A stretch of DNA of 64,000 nucleotides from Serripes groenlandicus (taxonomy: Eukaryota > Mollusca > Bivalvia > Cardiida > Cardiidae), in contig JASEVX010000010.1 of assembly GCA_031761405.1 (NCBI GenBank), positions 11,068,833-11,132,832 on the forward strand, written 5' to 3'. Both the position numbers and the translations under genes were made by a program. Below the pieces are notes generated by a model. The model was not told where the DNA came from. It did not search any database and was given only the letters and a program-made list of their open reading frames with translations. Below are positions 34,205-45,009 of the stretch, piece by piece (the stretch's first letter is position 1; each line of letters starts with the position of its first letter).

Positions 34205-34975
34205 CAGGTTGATGTGAGGTAAAGAACTAGGTCACAGGGTCAAATTTAAGAAAACATTGCATTAACAGAGAAAGCATGGTGATACTTTGACAAAATAATT
34301 GTCTTGAGGATATTTCAGCTAAGTTGGAAATACAGGTCATGTCTGTCAAAAATTTGGTCCTAGGCCCAATTTAAAAAAAAAAGAAGTTAACAATCTAAAG
34401 ACCACATTATTTGCTTTAGCATCTTGAAACTTTGTCAGATTGTTTGTCCTTGTGATATCTAGATCTAGTTTGAATATGGGTAATATCAGGTCAAAAACTA
34501 GTTCACGAGACCAAATTGAAGGTAAGACTTGTTAATAGTCTGGAAGCAGTATTTTAATTTGAACATGACTTGTAGAAACTTAGTCACAAGAATTGTCTTG
34601 ATGATATCTCAGCTTAGATCGAATATATAATTTCCAGTCAAAAACTAGGTCACTAGGTAAAATTTTAGAAAAATCTTGTTAACAGTTCAGAGACCACACT
34701 GCTTGCTTCAGCAACTTTAAACTGTATCAGAATGTTTTTCTTGATGAAATCTAGGCCGAGTTTGACTTTTGGTCATGTCAGGTTAAAGATTGTTCATGAA
34801 GCAAAATTGAAGGAAAATCTTGTTAAGCGTCTGGAAGCATGTCTAAGTTTTGTCAGAATGGGTGTTTTGATTGTATCTAGACTATGTTTGAATATGGATC
34901 ATGTCCAGTCAAAAACTAGATCTATAGGCAAAGCTGAAAGAAAATCTCGTTAACATTAAGCGCCTACCTGAAGGA
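34205..34975 (+). repeat. About five degenerate 140-150-bp units of a dispersed repeat
   Basis: The phrase ATATCT(A/C)..TAGTTTGAATATGG..GTCA, AAAACTAGGTCAC, and AAATCTTGTTAACAGTC recur near 34315, 34455, 34605, 34745 and 34872. A similar but distinct series (ACCAAACTTGTT, GGCATAATG) is at about 43380-44130 and its copy at 57850-58600. No coding content. Confidence 0.55.
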
Positions 34976-36144
34976 AAAGTGAGTTATTATAAATATGTAT
35001 GTGGTTGTCATTTCTCGTGTCAGCGGTCTAGGTCTATCATGGCCCTCATGTTCTTTTATGAGTATATTAAACTGTACAAATCTTCTTTTCTAAAAATACT
35101 GGCTCAATTTGAAAACAATTTGGCACAGATGTTACTTTGGTGACCCTCTGCCAAAATTGTTCACATTACTCCGATCCGTTTGAAAACATGGCCATCAGGG
35201 GGCAGGCTTTGCTTTCCCTATAGGTATTTAGGGCAAAACATTTAAAAATCTTCTTGTCCAAAAATACTGGCATAATCTAAAAATGATTTGGCACAGATGT
35301 TCCTTGTTTTATAAAGTTACTAGTGTAGGGGATATATCCCGGGCAGGATCTTATATTCTAAGTGGGGTCTAAGTCAAAGTTATCTGATTTTGGTACACAA
35401 CACATCATCACAATTTGAAGCCAGTCGGAGGCTCGTTACATATTAAATGACACGAGCAGGACTCATGCGCGAATTAGCTCGTGCTTGTGATGACGTGTGC
35501 GACATACGAAGAGGTGAAACGTGAAATGTTATAGGTGAAATGATAGAGTTGAAATGGCTTTTTAGTAATAACAAGGAATAATAATTAACCGAACTGAGAT
35601 GAGATTGATGGAACATAAAAGTACGAAACGGGACTTTATCAGAATAAATGAAAATGTATGAATTGAACCCGGTGACACATGTTTGTGGCAAATTTGGCAA
35701 CTGTAGCTTAGGTGTAGTTATGTTGCAAATTTGGCATAGATAGAATAAATTAATATAAGGACATAACTACACAGATTCAATTAAAATTTGGAAATTGTTC
35801 AGTTGCATTGATTAAAGTAATTCAGTGGCGTGCGGATATTGAATATGTCTTAAAAGCACATTATCGGGCGATTAATCCAGGGCCAAATGACTCCTCTTTA
35901 AAGGTGTTATACTTTCTAGCCATTTCCCTCATGTAGATGCATATTGATACATTTACAGCAGAAAATACTGAAAGCATTGTTGCGAACGGAGAACATATGA
36001 GCCGTTTCTCTTTTTGACACTATGTGCCATTTTTGTGTAAGGGATAGACTATTGGAACAATTATAAATTGCTTATGTCTAATTTCGGTCTCTTCCAATAA
36101 AGCCACTTTCTCTGTCTGAAATGTGTCCTTGGTTTATGTTACAG

Positions 36145-36255
36145 ATATCGATGAATGTACAACTTCATCATGTCAACATGGCACATGTAGTAATCTGCCC
36201 GGCTCTTATACCTGTACATGTGATCAAGGGTATATAGGAACTACCTGTGATGATG
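36145..36255 (+). CDS. EGF-like exon 18 (type a), last intact EGF
   Basis: The acceptor is ATGTTACAG and the donor GTATGT, 37 codons, phase 1-1. It starts [10 protein letters not shown] (Ser for Pro; no O-glucose), then C-Q-H-G-T-C and [10 protein letters not shown]. It ends C-D-D-G like the type b exons. Its upstream intron matches the truncated type a exons at 28086 and 29794, so it shows what they were. Confidence 0.93.
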
Positions 36256-37018
36256 GTATGTAAGGGTCTGTGATGATCATCTTTTTATATAGGGCTGACC
36301 CTAAGATTTTTTGTTAAAAACTAGAAAGTTATAATAAAGTTTTTATTTTCATATAATTGTTTAAAGGTTAGGTGCAATACTTTTAACCATTTCCAATCAT
36401 GCAGAAGTATGTTGACACATTTACAGCAGAAAACGCCCGAAAGCATTGTGGTAAAAGGAGAAAATATAAGGAATTTTGTCACGAGAAGTAACCCAAGAGT
36501 AATAGGACTTTCTGAGTAACCTTTGTATAAGTTGATAGACATTACTGAAATTCACACCAAATTAATGTTTTTAAAATTGTCATTTGTTTCGTCATACATT
36601 GCCGTCATGGACACTATTTGGGCCACATCATACTTTGACAATAAAGATAGAAAGATAGAATTGAAAATATTGAGGCAAAAGGAGAAATTCCCCAGTAAAT
36701 ACAGTTTCTCCTATTGCCACAACATTTTTTAACTTTTTCTATAATTAACTAGTCCCTTATAGAGTTTTTCCATAATTCTGTCTAGATGTTTAAAAACGTG
36801 TCTGCTGCAGATGTCTTGTGTTTGTGAAACAGTTATATAATCTAACCATTACTTATAGAAATATTCCCTTTTTTGCCTAGAGGTTTTCAAAATCGTCGGA
36901 TGCAGATTTATGGAATGTTGAAAAGGGTTAAATTCAGGTTGAAAACTTTGTGGAAAATGGAGACGGAGAAGCCCTTGATTTTGAGTAATGAAGAAAATGA
37001 ATGAATTGTTTTTCCTAG

Positions 37019-37125
37019 AGATAGATGAGTGTCTCACGAACCCCTGTCTAAGGGGTGCGTGTATTCGTGCGGTGGCTGCCTATATGTGAATTTGTGAGGA
37101 AGATATATCGGACCCGACTGCAACA
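37019..37125 (+). pseudogene. Decayed EGF exon with a stop and a frameshift
   Basis: After TTTCCTAG it reads E-I-D-E-C-L-T-N-P-C-L-R-G-A-C..A-Y-M, then TGA where Cys (TGT) is expected. Beyond it, Y-I-G-P-D-C-N is recognisable only after a one-base shift. A possible donor GTATTA follows at 37126. At 107 bp it is no longer a multiple of three. Inclusion would truncate the protein, so it is probably silent. Confidence 0.82.
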
Positions 37126-39124
37126 GTATTATAGACTGGTTACCAGCTTCAATTTTTAAATATAATTTTTCTGTTTTTAATATATTAATACTTTCCGCCA
37201 TATAGACACAATTTGATGCATATGCAGCAGAGTACTTTTAAAAGCATTGTGACAAAAGGAGGAATTGTTTGTCATGATCAATATTTGTTCCATTTTTCAC
37301 AACATTGTTCAACTCTTATTAATATGAACTATCATTCATGGGGTTTTTCCATAACCTTTTACCTTACTATGTTTTAAAGTCATCTGCTGCAGATGAAAGT
37401 CGGAACAGTTTAAGTTTACCCTTTATTATTTACTTAACTGTTTACCTCATTGAATATTTAAGAGTCGTCTGCATTGAACATATCTGTGGCAAAAAGTGTT
37501 CATCTTGAAACGTTTATATATATATATATTATAAATAGCTAGAGTTAACAATTAACAACTTTGTGGGAAAATGAAAAATTAGTTGTTTTAAGCAACATTC
37601 TGCTCTTTTATGATTTGTTTAGTTCACATGAGCTTGAAGTGCTCATGGTGAGGTTTAAGGATCCTTGGATGTCGATAGGATGTCTGCTGATGTCCGTTTT
37701 CTCTCTACAGTCTCTTTAAATGACATCTCCTTATCAACATTGCACATTTAAACCTTTCCAATGCTATAACAACCTTCGTCTAACATTCTTGTAAAGTTAA
37801 GGCTTATTTTCCTTGTACGGTATATAGGAAATAGTTTACAAGGTCTTATTGTCCTAAATTATAGGCCCAATACAAAAACGATTTATCACAAATGTTCTCA
37901 TTTTGACCCTCTACAATGATTGTGCAAATGATTCCAATCCGTGGTGCTGGGCCCGTTTTCCTTGTATGTATAGAATCAAATCTTTGAAAACTATCGAAGT
38001 TCTATTAAATCAGGCGAGCAATATAGGGCAAATATGATACTCTTGTTTATATGTTTGTCTAGATGTTAAATCCTTTCCCTCACGGAACAAATCTGCAGCA
38101 GACGACTTTAACAAATATAACAAGGCAAATATCTGAAGGATCTCTATAAATGAAAGTATAATCATTGAAAAGAGTGAAAACATTTTGACAAAAGAAGAAA
38201 TTGCTCATGGTGGTCTGATTCAGAGGCATCATAAAGCATCTGTATGTAGGAAAGGGTTAAACTTTGTCTGCTGTAGATTGGTTGTACATGTATGTGAATA
38301 ATAGATAAACCCTGTACCAGGTATGCAACTTTACGAGTTGTCTACTGGATATTCTAACGAATGATTGGGGTTTGAAACAGATTAACAATTGTGCGGGTCT
38401 GATTGTCAAATTTGTTGTATGTGGGAAAGGGTCACATGTTGTTTGTTTCAAGGGAAATACTCAATTTCTGTCGAAGCTGAATTAATATTGATTTATATTA
38501 CACCCAGGATGAAGCAAGTTCTTACAATATATTAACCTTTTTCCACATACAACAAATCGGCAGCAGACGACTTTGAAAACATGGTGACAAAAACCTGAAA
38601 AAATCTCCATAAAAGATATCTTATTTGTTATTAAAAAGTTGAAAACATTGTGGTCAAAGGAGACATTTCTCATCAGCTCGTCATGAGCAATTCCAGCTTT
38701 GGCCACAAATGTTTCAAAAGTCGTCTGCTGCTTTTGCGTCAAGATGCGTCTGTAGGTGGTAAAGGGTTAGGTAGACAATCTTCATGTCTGATTCCTCAGT
38801 AATCATTATGAGCAACGTCTCCTTTTGCCACAATGTTTTTAATTATATTCTATAATTAAATATTCATTAATAAAGAGATTTTCCTTATGTTTGATCAGAT
38901 GTTTTGAAAGTCGTCTGCTGCAGATTTGTTACAGATTTGTTGTAAGATGGAAAGGCTTAACCATTACAGGCACTGAGTATATTGAGAGATCACACAGTAT
39001 GACCCCGAACTAACAGGAATCAATCCCGGGACTAAAGAGCCTATTTCTCCAGTCTAATTGTGATGACTTGACGTATAGAATATCGTACAGTTTCATGTAA
39101 AACTGCCCTTTCTTTTGTTTATAG
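37126..39124 (+). other. Intron before the mucin exon
   Basis: It holds the start of the big duplication (37251), an (AT)n tract at 37516-37529, dispersed repeat around 37800-38040, the SINE-free site 38050-38060 and several family D MITEs, of which 38532-38769 is well preserved. No exon is seen. Confidence 0.55.
38532..38769. mobile_element. MITE family D
   Basis: It opens TTAACCTTTTTCCACATACA then CGGCAGCAGACGACTTTGAA. The centre is GGAGACATTTCTC..GAGCAATTCCAGCTTTGGCC. It closes AAGTCGTCTGCTGC..GGTGGTAAAGGGTTA. Its counterpart in copy 2 is at about 52998-53235. Confidence 0.78.
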
Positions 39125-39250
39125 CATTACCAACAACAGAACCAACTTTTCCACTATCACCATCCACAACAGCCACATCATCAGCCACAACAGCCACAAC
39201 AACGATAACACCAACCACAACACCAGCCCCCGTGATGAACTGCAGTTCAG
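39125..39250 (+). CDS. Mucin-type Thr-rich exon, copy 1
   Basis: The acceptor is TGTTTATAG and the donor GTAAAT, 42 codons, phase 1-1. It starts A-L-P-T-T-E-P-T-F-P and is dominated by Thr, Ala, Ser and Pro (A-T-T-A-T-T-T-I-T-P-T-T-T-P-A-P), ending V-M-N-C-S-S. Known: such segments are heavily O-glycosylated, stiff linkers. It separates the EGF array from the first SEA domain. The Cys near the end is unusual for a mucin spacer. The next SEA exon joins in phase. Confidence 0.85.
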
Positions 39251-39303
39251 GTAAATATTTGAATCTGTTTAACACTACGTTTTAACCTCTTTTCCACATG
39301 CAG

Positions 39304-39351
39304 ACAATCATCAGCCACAACACCAGGCCCCTGTGATGAACTGCATTTCAG
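39304..39351 (+). CDS. Possible 48-bp mini-exon copied from the mucin exon end
   Basis: CACATGCAG precedes and GTAAAT follows; it would read D-N-H-Q-P-Q-H-Q-A-P-V-M-N-C-I-S in phase 1-1, rejoining the same P-V-M-N-C frame. It is one of three decaying copies of the 3' end of exon 39125-39250 (the others at about 39391-39430, donor lost, and 39478-39523, 46 bp, not in phase). It may be an alternative exon or just duplication debris. Confidence 0.35.
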
Positions 39352-39390
39352 GTAAATTATTGAATGTGTTTTACACTACTTTTTAACTTT

Positions 39391-39523
39391 AACAACACCA
39401 GCCCCTGTGATGAAATGTATTTCATGTTAGTTTTTAAATGTGTTTTACACCACCTTTTAACATTTTCACACAATCAGACATCACCAGCCACAACACCAGC
39501 CCCTGTGATGAACAGCACTTCAG
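39391..39523 (+). pseudogene. Two non-functional copies of the mucin exon 3' end
   Basis: 39391-39430 reads ACACCAGCCCCTGTGATGAA, but the donor AG/GTAA has become ATGTTAG. 39478-39523 has an acceptor-like CAATCAG and donor GTAAAA but is 46 bp, so inclusion would shift the frame. Both recur in copy 2 (about 53857-53896 and 53945-53990). Confidence 0.6.
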
Positions 39524-40908
39524 GTAAAATGTTGAATATGTTTTAATCTTCTCCTACATGAAGACTCAATTTGACTCATCTGCAGCAGACAACATTTGAA
39601 AGACTTGTTGGAGAAGGAACAATGGTTCAGAAAAAAAAAAATCTCCATTTGCCAAAATAATCTTTTAAATAAATATACTTTCATTTATAGACATTTGACT
39701 CACTTGCTTTCATGTGTTCAAAGTCATTGGCTGCACATTTATTGTATGTGAGAAAGGGCTAACATAATTAACGAAGACCATTATCCTGATTAGAATTAAT
39801 ATTATAATAACCTGTAGTTTCTGGTTAGTTTAAGCAGAGTTTGATTGATTGGGGTTTAACGCCGTTTTCAATAATAGCTTAGTCATGTCACGGTGGTCAG
39901 TTGACCTACTCTTTTGTTTCCTGGCTTTTGCACCAGTACTCCACACAACAGTCTTTCCATGCAACTGGCTGCTTTTCTTCACAGACTGTTAGCTCATTGG
40001 TGGAAGATGAATGACGCTTGTAACAGTAACCTTTGTCAAACGTCAGAAATAATGTCGGCCGAGCTGGGGTTCAAACTCACAAACCCTGGATTGACAGCCC
40101 ACATCCCTACCGACTCAGCTACCGCGGCTCCTGTTTTCAAAGAGACCACAACCTTTGGGCGTATCGCTTACCCACATGTTGGCTCCTTCTGACAGTTTAC
40201 AACAGACGACTTTTGTCAAAACGTTTCCTACTCAATTGAGTGATTATATTTTCATTTACAGATTAATCCATATTTGTACCTGGATAATTTCTAAGTCTTC
40301 TGCAGATTTGATGTAAATGGGAAAGGGTTAATGCATTCCTAGCAAACGTTTGAACAAAGGAAAGAGCCACCATTTCACATTTTAAACATGTTTAGTTTGA
40401 CCAGGCTGCGACCTAACTCATATCATGCTGTATACGATTTATACACATCATTTGCGTCTGCTTTTAATCAAGATTGTAAACTACATTTGCAAACAATGCA
40501 GACCAAGATATGTGCAGTCTAATTTTGTTTTGCACTGTTCGATACTCAGTTATTCTAAGCAAGACTTGCCACATTATGCTGTATATTTTTATCTATATGT
40601 TTTCTACGTCGTCTGCTGTGGATTTGTTGTTTGTGTGAAATGGTTAACCTTTAATATACAAAGACTTTGAACTGTTATGAACAAATATTGTCCATACAAA
40701 TATGCACTCTGTAGTTGTCATTTAGTTTTCCCAAATACAACAGATCTACAGCAGACGACTTTTAAAACACCTAGGCAAAAATGTGAATTATCTTTATTTA
40801 TAAATGACAGTTCAAGTTAAAAAACATTATGATTTATTGTTTGTTGGAAAAGGTAAAATTGAAAAGAGTGTTTTTGTTTGTAAAGGCTATTTTGACTCTT
40901 TCTTGCAG
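39524..40908 (+). other. Intron between mucin exon and SEA exon 1
   Basis: Apart from the minus-strand SINE it contains family D MITE remnants (about 39545-39765, 40185-40335 and 40720 onward). No exon is seen. Confidence 0.5.
39850..40132 (-). mobile_element. SINE, reverse orientation
   Basis: Read on the minus strand: an A-box-like CGGTAGCTGAGTCGGTAGGG, a B-box-like GAGTTTGAACCCCAG, body GTGCAAAAGCCAGGAAAC, and tail CCGTGACATGACTAAGC..AACGGCGTTAAACCCCAAT. A copy is at about 54317-54599. Confidence 0.75.
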
Positions 40909-41021
40909 GTGAAAATATGGTTGAGTTATGGGTCTCACTTCATAGGTACAACTACAGTGCTAACTTACTGAACAGATCGTCTGCAGAGTTCATCCTACAG
41001 TCCAAATATTTGAATTCAGTA
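40909..41021 (+). CDS. SEA domain exon 1, copy 1
   Basis: The acceptor is TTCTTGCAG and the donor GTATGT, 113 bp, phase 1 to 0. It reads G-E-N-M-V-E-L-W-V-S-L, then N-Y-S-A-N-L-L-N-R-S-S-A-E-F and S-K-Y-L-N-S-V. The first strand and the S-S-A-E-F helix start are the hallmark of the N-terminal half of SEA domains. N-Y-S and N-R-S are N-glycosylation sequons. A GT three bases upstream would also keep the frame, minus one residue. Confidence 0.85.
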
Positions 41022-41568
41022 GTATGTCTTACTCTCTTATACATTGTCTGATAATCCTATTCCACTTGACGCATTTTGAGGAATCTTAAACAGACGACAT
41101 GTTTAAACATTGTGAAAATAGAATAAATTGTTCATGATGAGCAATTTCAAAGTGATAAACAGGGAGAAACTGCACATCATGATCAATTTCTCCGTTTGCT
41201 ACAAAAGTCCTCTGCATGTTTGAAAGGGATATATATTTAACATTATGATAATTTTAGCATCATAATATGCATTGAGAATATCAAACAGAATTTGAAGATA
41301 TAGATTTGCAAAAGATTCATTTTCAAAATGGTGTGAGGAAAAGGAGCAATTTGCTTAAATTGATTGTTTGGTTATTTACGCCACTTTCAACAATATTTTA
41401 GTTATATCATGGCATTTTCTTGGTAAGTTACAAGTACTACTTGTCCATTTATCCTGATTCAAGCCAGTCGTTCGTAATGCTACCCCCAACAACCCTGAGC
41501 GCCAAGGAGGGCAGCCATTATTACCGTTTTAAAGTATTTGGTATGACCCGACCGGAGATCGAATTTGC

Positions 41569-41799
41569 TTAACCCTTTCCCTCATATAGACGCTTTCTGA
41601 CGCCTCTGCAGCAGACGGCTATTTAAAAACATAGTGACAAAAGAAGAAATTGCACAAAACGTGCAATTTCTCCTTTTGACACAATGTTTTCCGCTTTTAG
41701 TCATAGGTTATCCATTCAATTATAGAGATTTTCTATTTTTTTGACAAAATATGTACACAGTCGTCTGCTGCAGAATTGTCGTATGAGGAAAAGGGTTAA
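41569..41799. mobile_element. MITE family D, TTAA-flanked, best example
   Basis: It opens TTAACCCTTTCCCTCATATA then CTGCAGCAGACGGCT. The centre AGAAATTGCACAAAACGTGCAATTTCT is a clean hairpin. It closes CAGTCGTCTGCTGCAGAATTG and GGAAAAGGGTTAA. The copy 2 counterpart is 56036-56266. It inserted into the head end of a SINE. Confidence 0.85.
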
Positions 41800-42387
41800 A
41801 CAGCACTTATATTTTTTAATGCATTATTTCAACTGTGTTTCAAAAATATACTTTCTTTTTTCTGTGATGATTCTGATGCAGACTATTATAAAAAATAACT
41901 TAATTAATGAATTCATTCCAGTATACAGACATTTTCTGACTCCTCGGCAGAACATTACTTTTAAAAACATTGCGACAAAAGGAGAAATTGTTCATGATGA
42001 CAACATGTTCCATTTACCAGGATGATGTCACCTCTAGTTGATAAATGCACTTTCATTAATAAAGATTTTTCCATATTATTCCTTGATGTTTTCAAAGTTG
42101 TCTGTTACAAAATAGTTGTTTATGGGAAAGGGTAAATATGTAAACAATGAACTAAATAAAATTGGTCACAGTCTGGAAAGTTTCAACAGCAGTTGGTAAT
42201 ATTGGATTAGTGACCAATTCAATTGACCTGTGATGCATCCAATGCTCCCAAAATGTTGTTTATGTAATTTCAAATCATGTAAAATATTTTCACTTTAATT
42301 GAATGATGAAATAGAAACAATGGTATTTATGATAGGTTGTATGGTACTTTATTTACTCTCAGCAATAATGACTTGTAGCATGCACAG

Positions 42388-42672
42388 TTTGATTGATTGG
42401 GATTTAATAACGTTTTCAACATTGTTTTAGTCATATCAGATTGAGCAATTTACCTGCCCATGCGTGTCCTGGCTTTCTCACACCAATATTCCACAAAACA
42501 GTATGTCCGAGCAATTTACTACTTATATATCCACATAAAATGTTAGCCTACTTGTGGAAGGAAATAAACTTGATCCAATTGTCTTTTGTCAAACGGCAGA
42601 GAATGTTGGCCAGGCTGGTGTTTGAGTTCATAACCCCTGCATTGACAGCCTGCGTCGTTTCCAACGGAGCTA
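42388..42672 (-). mobile_element. SINE, reverse orientation
   Basis: The plus strand starts TTGATTGATTGGGATTTAAT (tail reversed). It ends at a tRNA-like head (GGTGTTTGAGTTCATAACCC, CCAACGGAGCTACAA), whose reverse complement has box-like TAGCTCCGTTGG and GGGTTATGAACTC. The copy is at about 56855-57139. Confidence 0.7.
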
Positions 42673-42947
42673 CAAGAAACATTCATGGCTATTGTGTAAT
42701 GCAGTCAAATCTGCAAATAGTATAGTAAAGGAAAATATGAGCCTGTTCATTGGAAAAGATACAAACCTATTACTAAAAGTGGAAAACATTGTGGCAAAAG
42801 GAGAAATTGCTCGTTTTGATCAATTTCTTCTTTTGTCACTATGTTTTCAAAAAGCCGTCTGCTATAGAGGCATCGGAAAGCGTCTATATGAGGGAAAGGG
42901 ATAATTATATCAAGAAAGTACTCAATTTGTGATATGTTCTTTTACAG

Positions 42948-43003
42948 ATTTCGTCAATTGATACGTATACTGGAATTATTGGAATTACAAACATTGCTCA
43001 TTT
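42948..43003 (+). CDS. SEA domain exon 2, copy 1
   Basis: The acceptor is TTCTTTTACAG and the donor GTAAGT, 56 bp, phase 0 to 2. It reads I-S-S-I-D-T-Y-T-G-I-I-G-I-T-N-I-A-H and completes Phe with the next exon. This is the middle of the SEA fold: end of the first helix, short loop and second strand. It is tiny but is bounded by strong splice sites and keeps the frame on both sides. It is unchanged in copy 2. Confidence 0.85.
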
Positions 43004-43129
43004 GTAAGTTTTTATTTGTTAAAATGTTTCTGTATGTTGACTTTTACTACTTATTTACATTTATAAATTAATACATATAATGTGTATGCCTTGCCCTCTT
43101 TCATATTTGGTTTAAGAACTCATTCATAA

Positions 43130-43354
43130 TTAACGCTTTCCCACATAAAACAAATCTGCAGCAGTCGACTTTACAATATAGTCAAAATATGGATACTATC
43201 TATAAATGTACAAACAGTTATTAAATAAATATTGAAAACATTGTGGCAAAAGGAGAGATTGCTTGATATGAGCGATTTCCCCTTTTACCACAATGTTTTT
43301 ATGAGTCAACTGATGCAGAGGCAATAACAATATTTTGTATGTGGGAAAGGGTTA
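43130..43354. mobile_element. MITE family D
   Basis: It opens TTAACGCTTTCCCACATAAA and CTGCAGCAGTCGACTTTAC, with a central GGCAAAAGGAGAGATTGCTT..GCGATTTCCCCTTTTACC hairpin, and closes TGTATGTGGGAAAGGGTTA. Confidence 0.8.
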
Positions 43355-44341
43355 CATTGGGGAAATTGGAAACTTTAGACACATCTTTGTGACATTAAGA
43401 TTTTCTAGTGCTATACAAAGCTTTTTCAAATGCCAGTAGCAACATATTATGGGAACACCTATATCTTGGGATAGCTCGAGAAGATTTAATCAGATCATCA
43501 CCAATCTTGCTAGACATGTTGGGATTATGGCCATCCAATTAATCAAAACTTCAAATTAGCCTTGTCTACTCTCAAAGTAGATCAGTTTTCATCAGATCTT
43601 CACAACACTTGTTAAACATGTTTGTGGGCATAATGTATCGGTTAAAATAGATAAACAGCCAAATCATGCAAGACACTATTGGATTAATTAAAATTGATCA
43701 TGGTATCTAACGTTGACTCTCTAAATTTAACGGTTTTCAGCTCATCTTCACCAAACTTGTTGAACAGGTTTGTGAGTTTAATGGCCCGGCCAAGGCACTT
43801 TTAGAGTATGGCCCTTGAATTGTCCACAATTGACCAAATAAGGCTTGTCCGCTCTCTAAGTATAATAGTTTTCATCATATATTATTGACCATGTTTGAAG
43901 GCATAATGTCTTGGCAAAATTTGATAACCAACCGAATCGTGCAAGGATCTTTCGGATTGTGAAAATTGAATTTAGGCAAAATCGGCCTTGTCCCATCTTT
44001 AACTTCAACAGTTCGTATACAATCTTAATCAAACTGGCTTGAAATGTTTAAGGTTAAAAAACTATTTATATCGCTTCAGTCAGATATATGCCACTTTGTG
44101 GGGCATATTCTGTGACAGTTTGGCACTCTTGTTAGGCATTTATGTAGTTTGTTTTATGACATTTCCTGATGACTATAGCAAGTTGTTTTTCATTATCATA
44201 TGAGCCCGTACTTTGGAAACGGTACTAATTGAAGGCAGGATTCCTAGAGAGTGAATGTTCAAATAAGCCAGTTCATTGACTCTGTCTTATCAGAATCTAC
44301 ACATATTGACAGGAGCTTTTAAGAAGCTTGTGTAAGTAATA

Positions 44342-44848
44342 TGAGCTGTTCCGCGAGAAAATCAACATTATGGCCTCTGCGTAATGTATCGACCCAGATC
44401 AGCCTGCGCAGTCCGCGTAGACTGATTCGGGCCGACACATTCCGTCTCAGGGGGATAGAGATATAGAGCTATGATTCTTGAAACAGAAAATCCACAGGAG
44501 GCGAAAAGATTCTGTCCGGGTTAGCCTGCGTGGCATGCTGAAGCTGATCAGGATCGATACTTTACGCAGAGGAATCCGCTGTGGTCGAGTGGTTAGCGTC
44601 GGGGATTTCGAAACCGGGTGTCCCGGGTTCGATCCCCAGTCGCGGCAATTCGGTCATGGTGGAGTGCTCTTGGGCAAGGCACATTTCCTAGCCTAGTACT
44701 GGTTTGTTCACCCAGGGATCATGAACAATTAAATGTAAATGCGCGCTAAATGACCTTAGCTGTCGATGCGCCGTAAAACAATATACATTCATTCATTCAC
44801 TTTACGCAGAGTCTACAATTTTGGTTTTCTGGCGGGACGGCTCAATTA
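44342..44848. mobile_element. MITE family A interrupted by a SINE, copy 1
   Basis: The outer ends are GAGCTGTTCCGCGAGAAAAT and GGTTTTCTGGCGGGACGGCT. The interior is the usual CAGATCAGCCTGCGCAG..CATTCCGTCTCAGGGG block, broken at ACTTTACGCAGAG, which is duplicated on both sides of the SINE (44559-44571 and 44809-44821). A copy with the same nested SINE is at 58809-59315, so nesting predates the large duplication. Confidence 0.88.
44572..44808 (+). mobile_element. SINE nested in MITE A, 13-bp target duplication
   Basis: The tRNA-like head GCTGTGGTCGAGTGGTTAGC (A box) and CCGGGTTCGATCCCCAGTCG (B box) is well preserved. The body is GGTGGAGTGCTCTTGGGCA and CCTAGTACTGGTTTGTTC, and it ends in an ATTCATTCATTC tail. 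The target duplication is ACTTTACGCAGAG. The head looks Leu/Ser-tRNA-like (long variable arm), which is only an impression. Confidence 0.88.
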
Positions 44849-45009
44849 TGTTAACAGTGCAGATCTTTATCAGGTGCAAAAGCTGTTCTGGATCTCCTTG
44901 TTCACAAAAGCCAATTTGTACTTTTCCCATTGACAAGGTCTCATATGTAAAATAAACATACATGTAACTGAAAAACAGTTATGTATAATATATTTTCTCT
45001 ACATTTTAG

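Larger units (their letters stand above)
32314..36144 (+). other. Intron after the duplicated array, repeats only
   Basis: It contains a MULE-like element (33626-34146), degenerate 140-150-bp units (34205-34975) and a dispersed-repeat stretch (35100-35330). From about 35710 sequence homologous to the introns upstream of the truncated type a exons (GTTGCATTGA..TTCAGTGGC..GGTGTTA) leads into the next exon. Nothing is recognised at 32400-33500. Confidence 0.5.
41022..42947 (+). other. Intron inside the SEA domain, SINEs and MITEs
   Basis: It holds a minus-strand SINE (about 41362-41572, head with GGTCATACCAAATACTTTAA), directly abutted by a TTAA-flanked family D MITE (41569-41799). A second family D copy (about 41920-42140), a minus-strand SINE (42388-42672) and a third family D copy (about 42780-42902) follow, the last ending 46 nt before SEA exon 2. 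Confidence 0.65.
43355..45009 (+). other. Remainder of the SEA intron, with nested elements
   Basis: A degenerate dispersed-repeat series (about 43380-44130; ACCAAACTTGTTGAACAGG type phrases) is followed by a family A MITE split by a SINE (44342-44848). No exon is seen. Confidence 0.5.

Noticed and set aside
39093..39275. Val/Ala-rich 60-codon minus-strand frame
   Set aside because: It is the reverse complement of the Thr-rich mucin exon, whose splice sites and phase support the plus strand.
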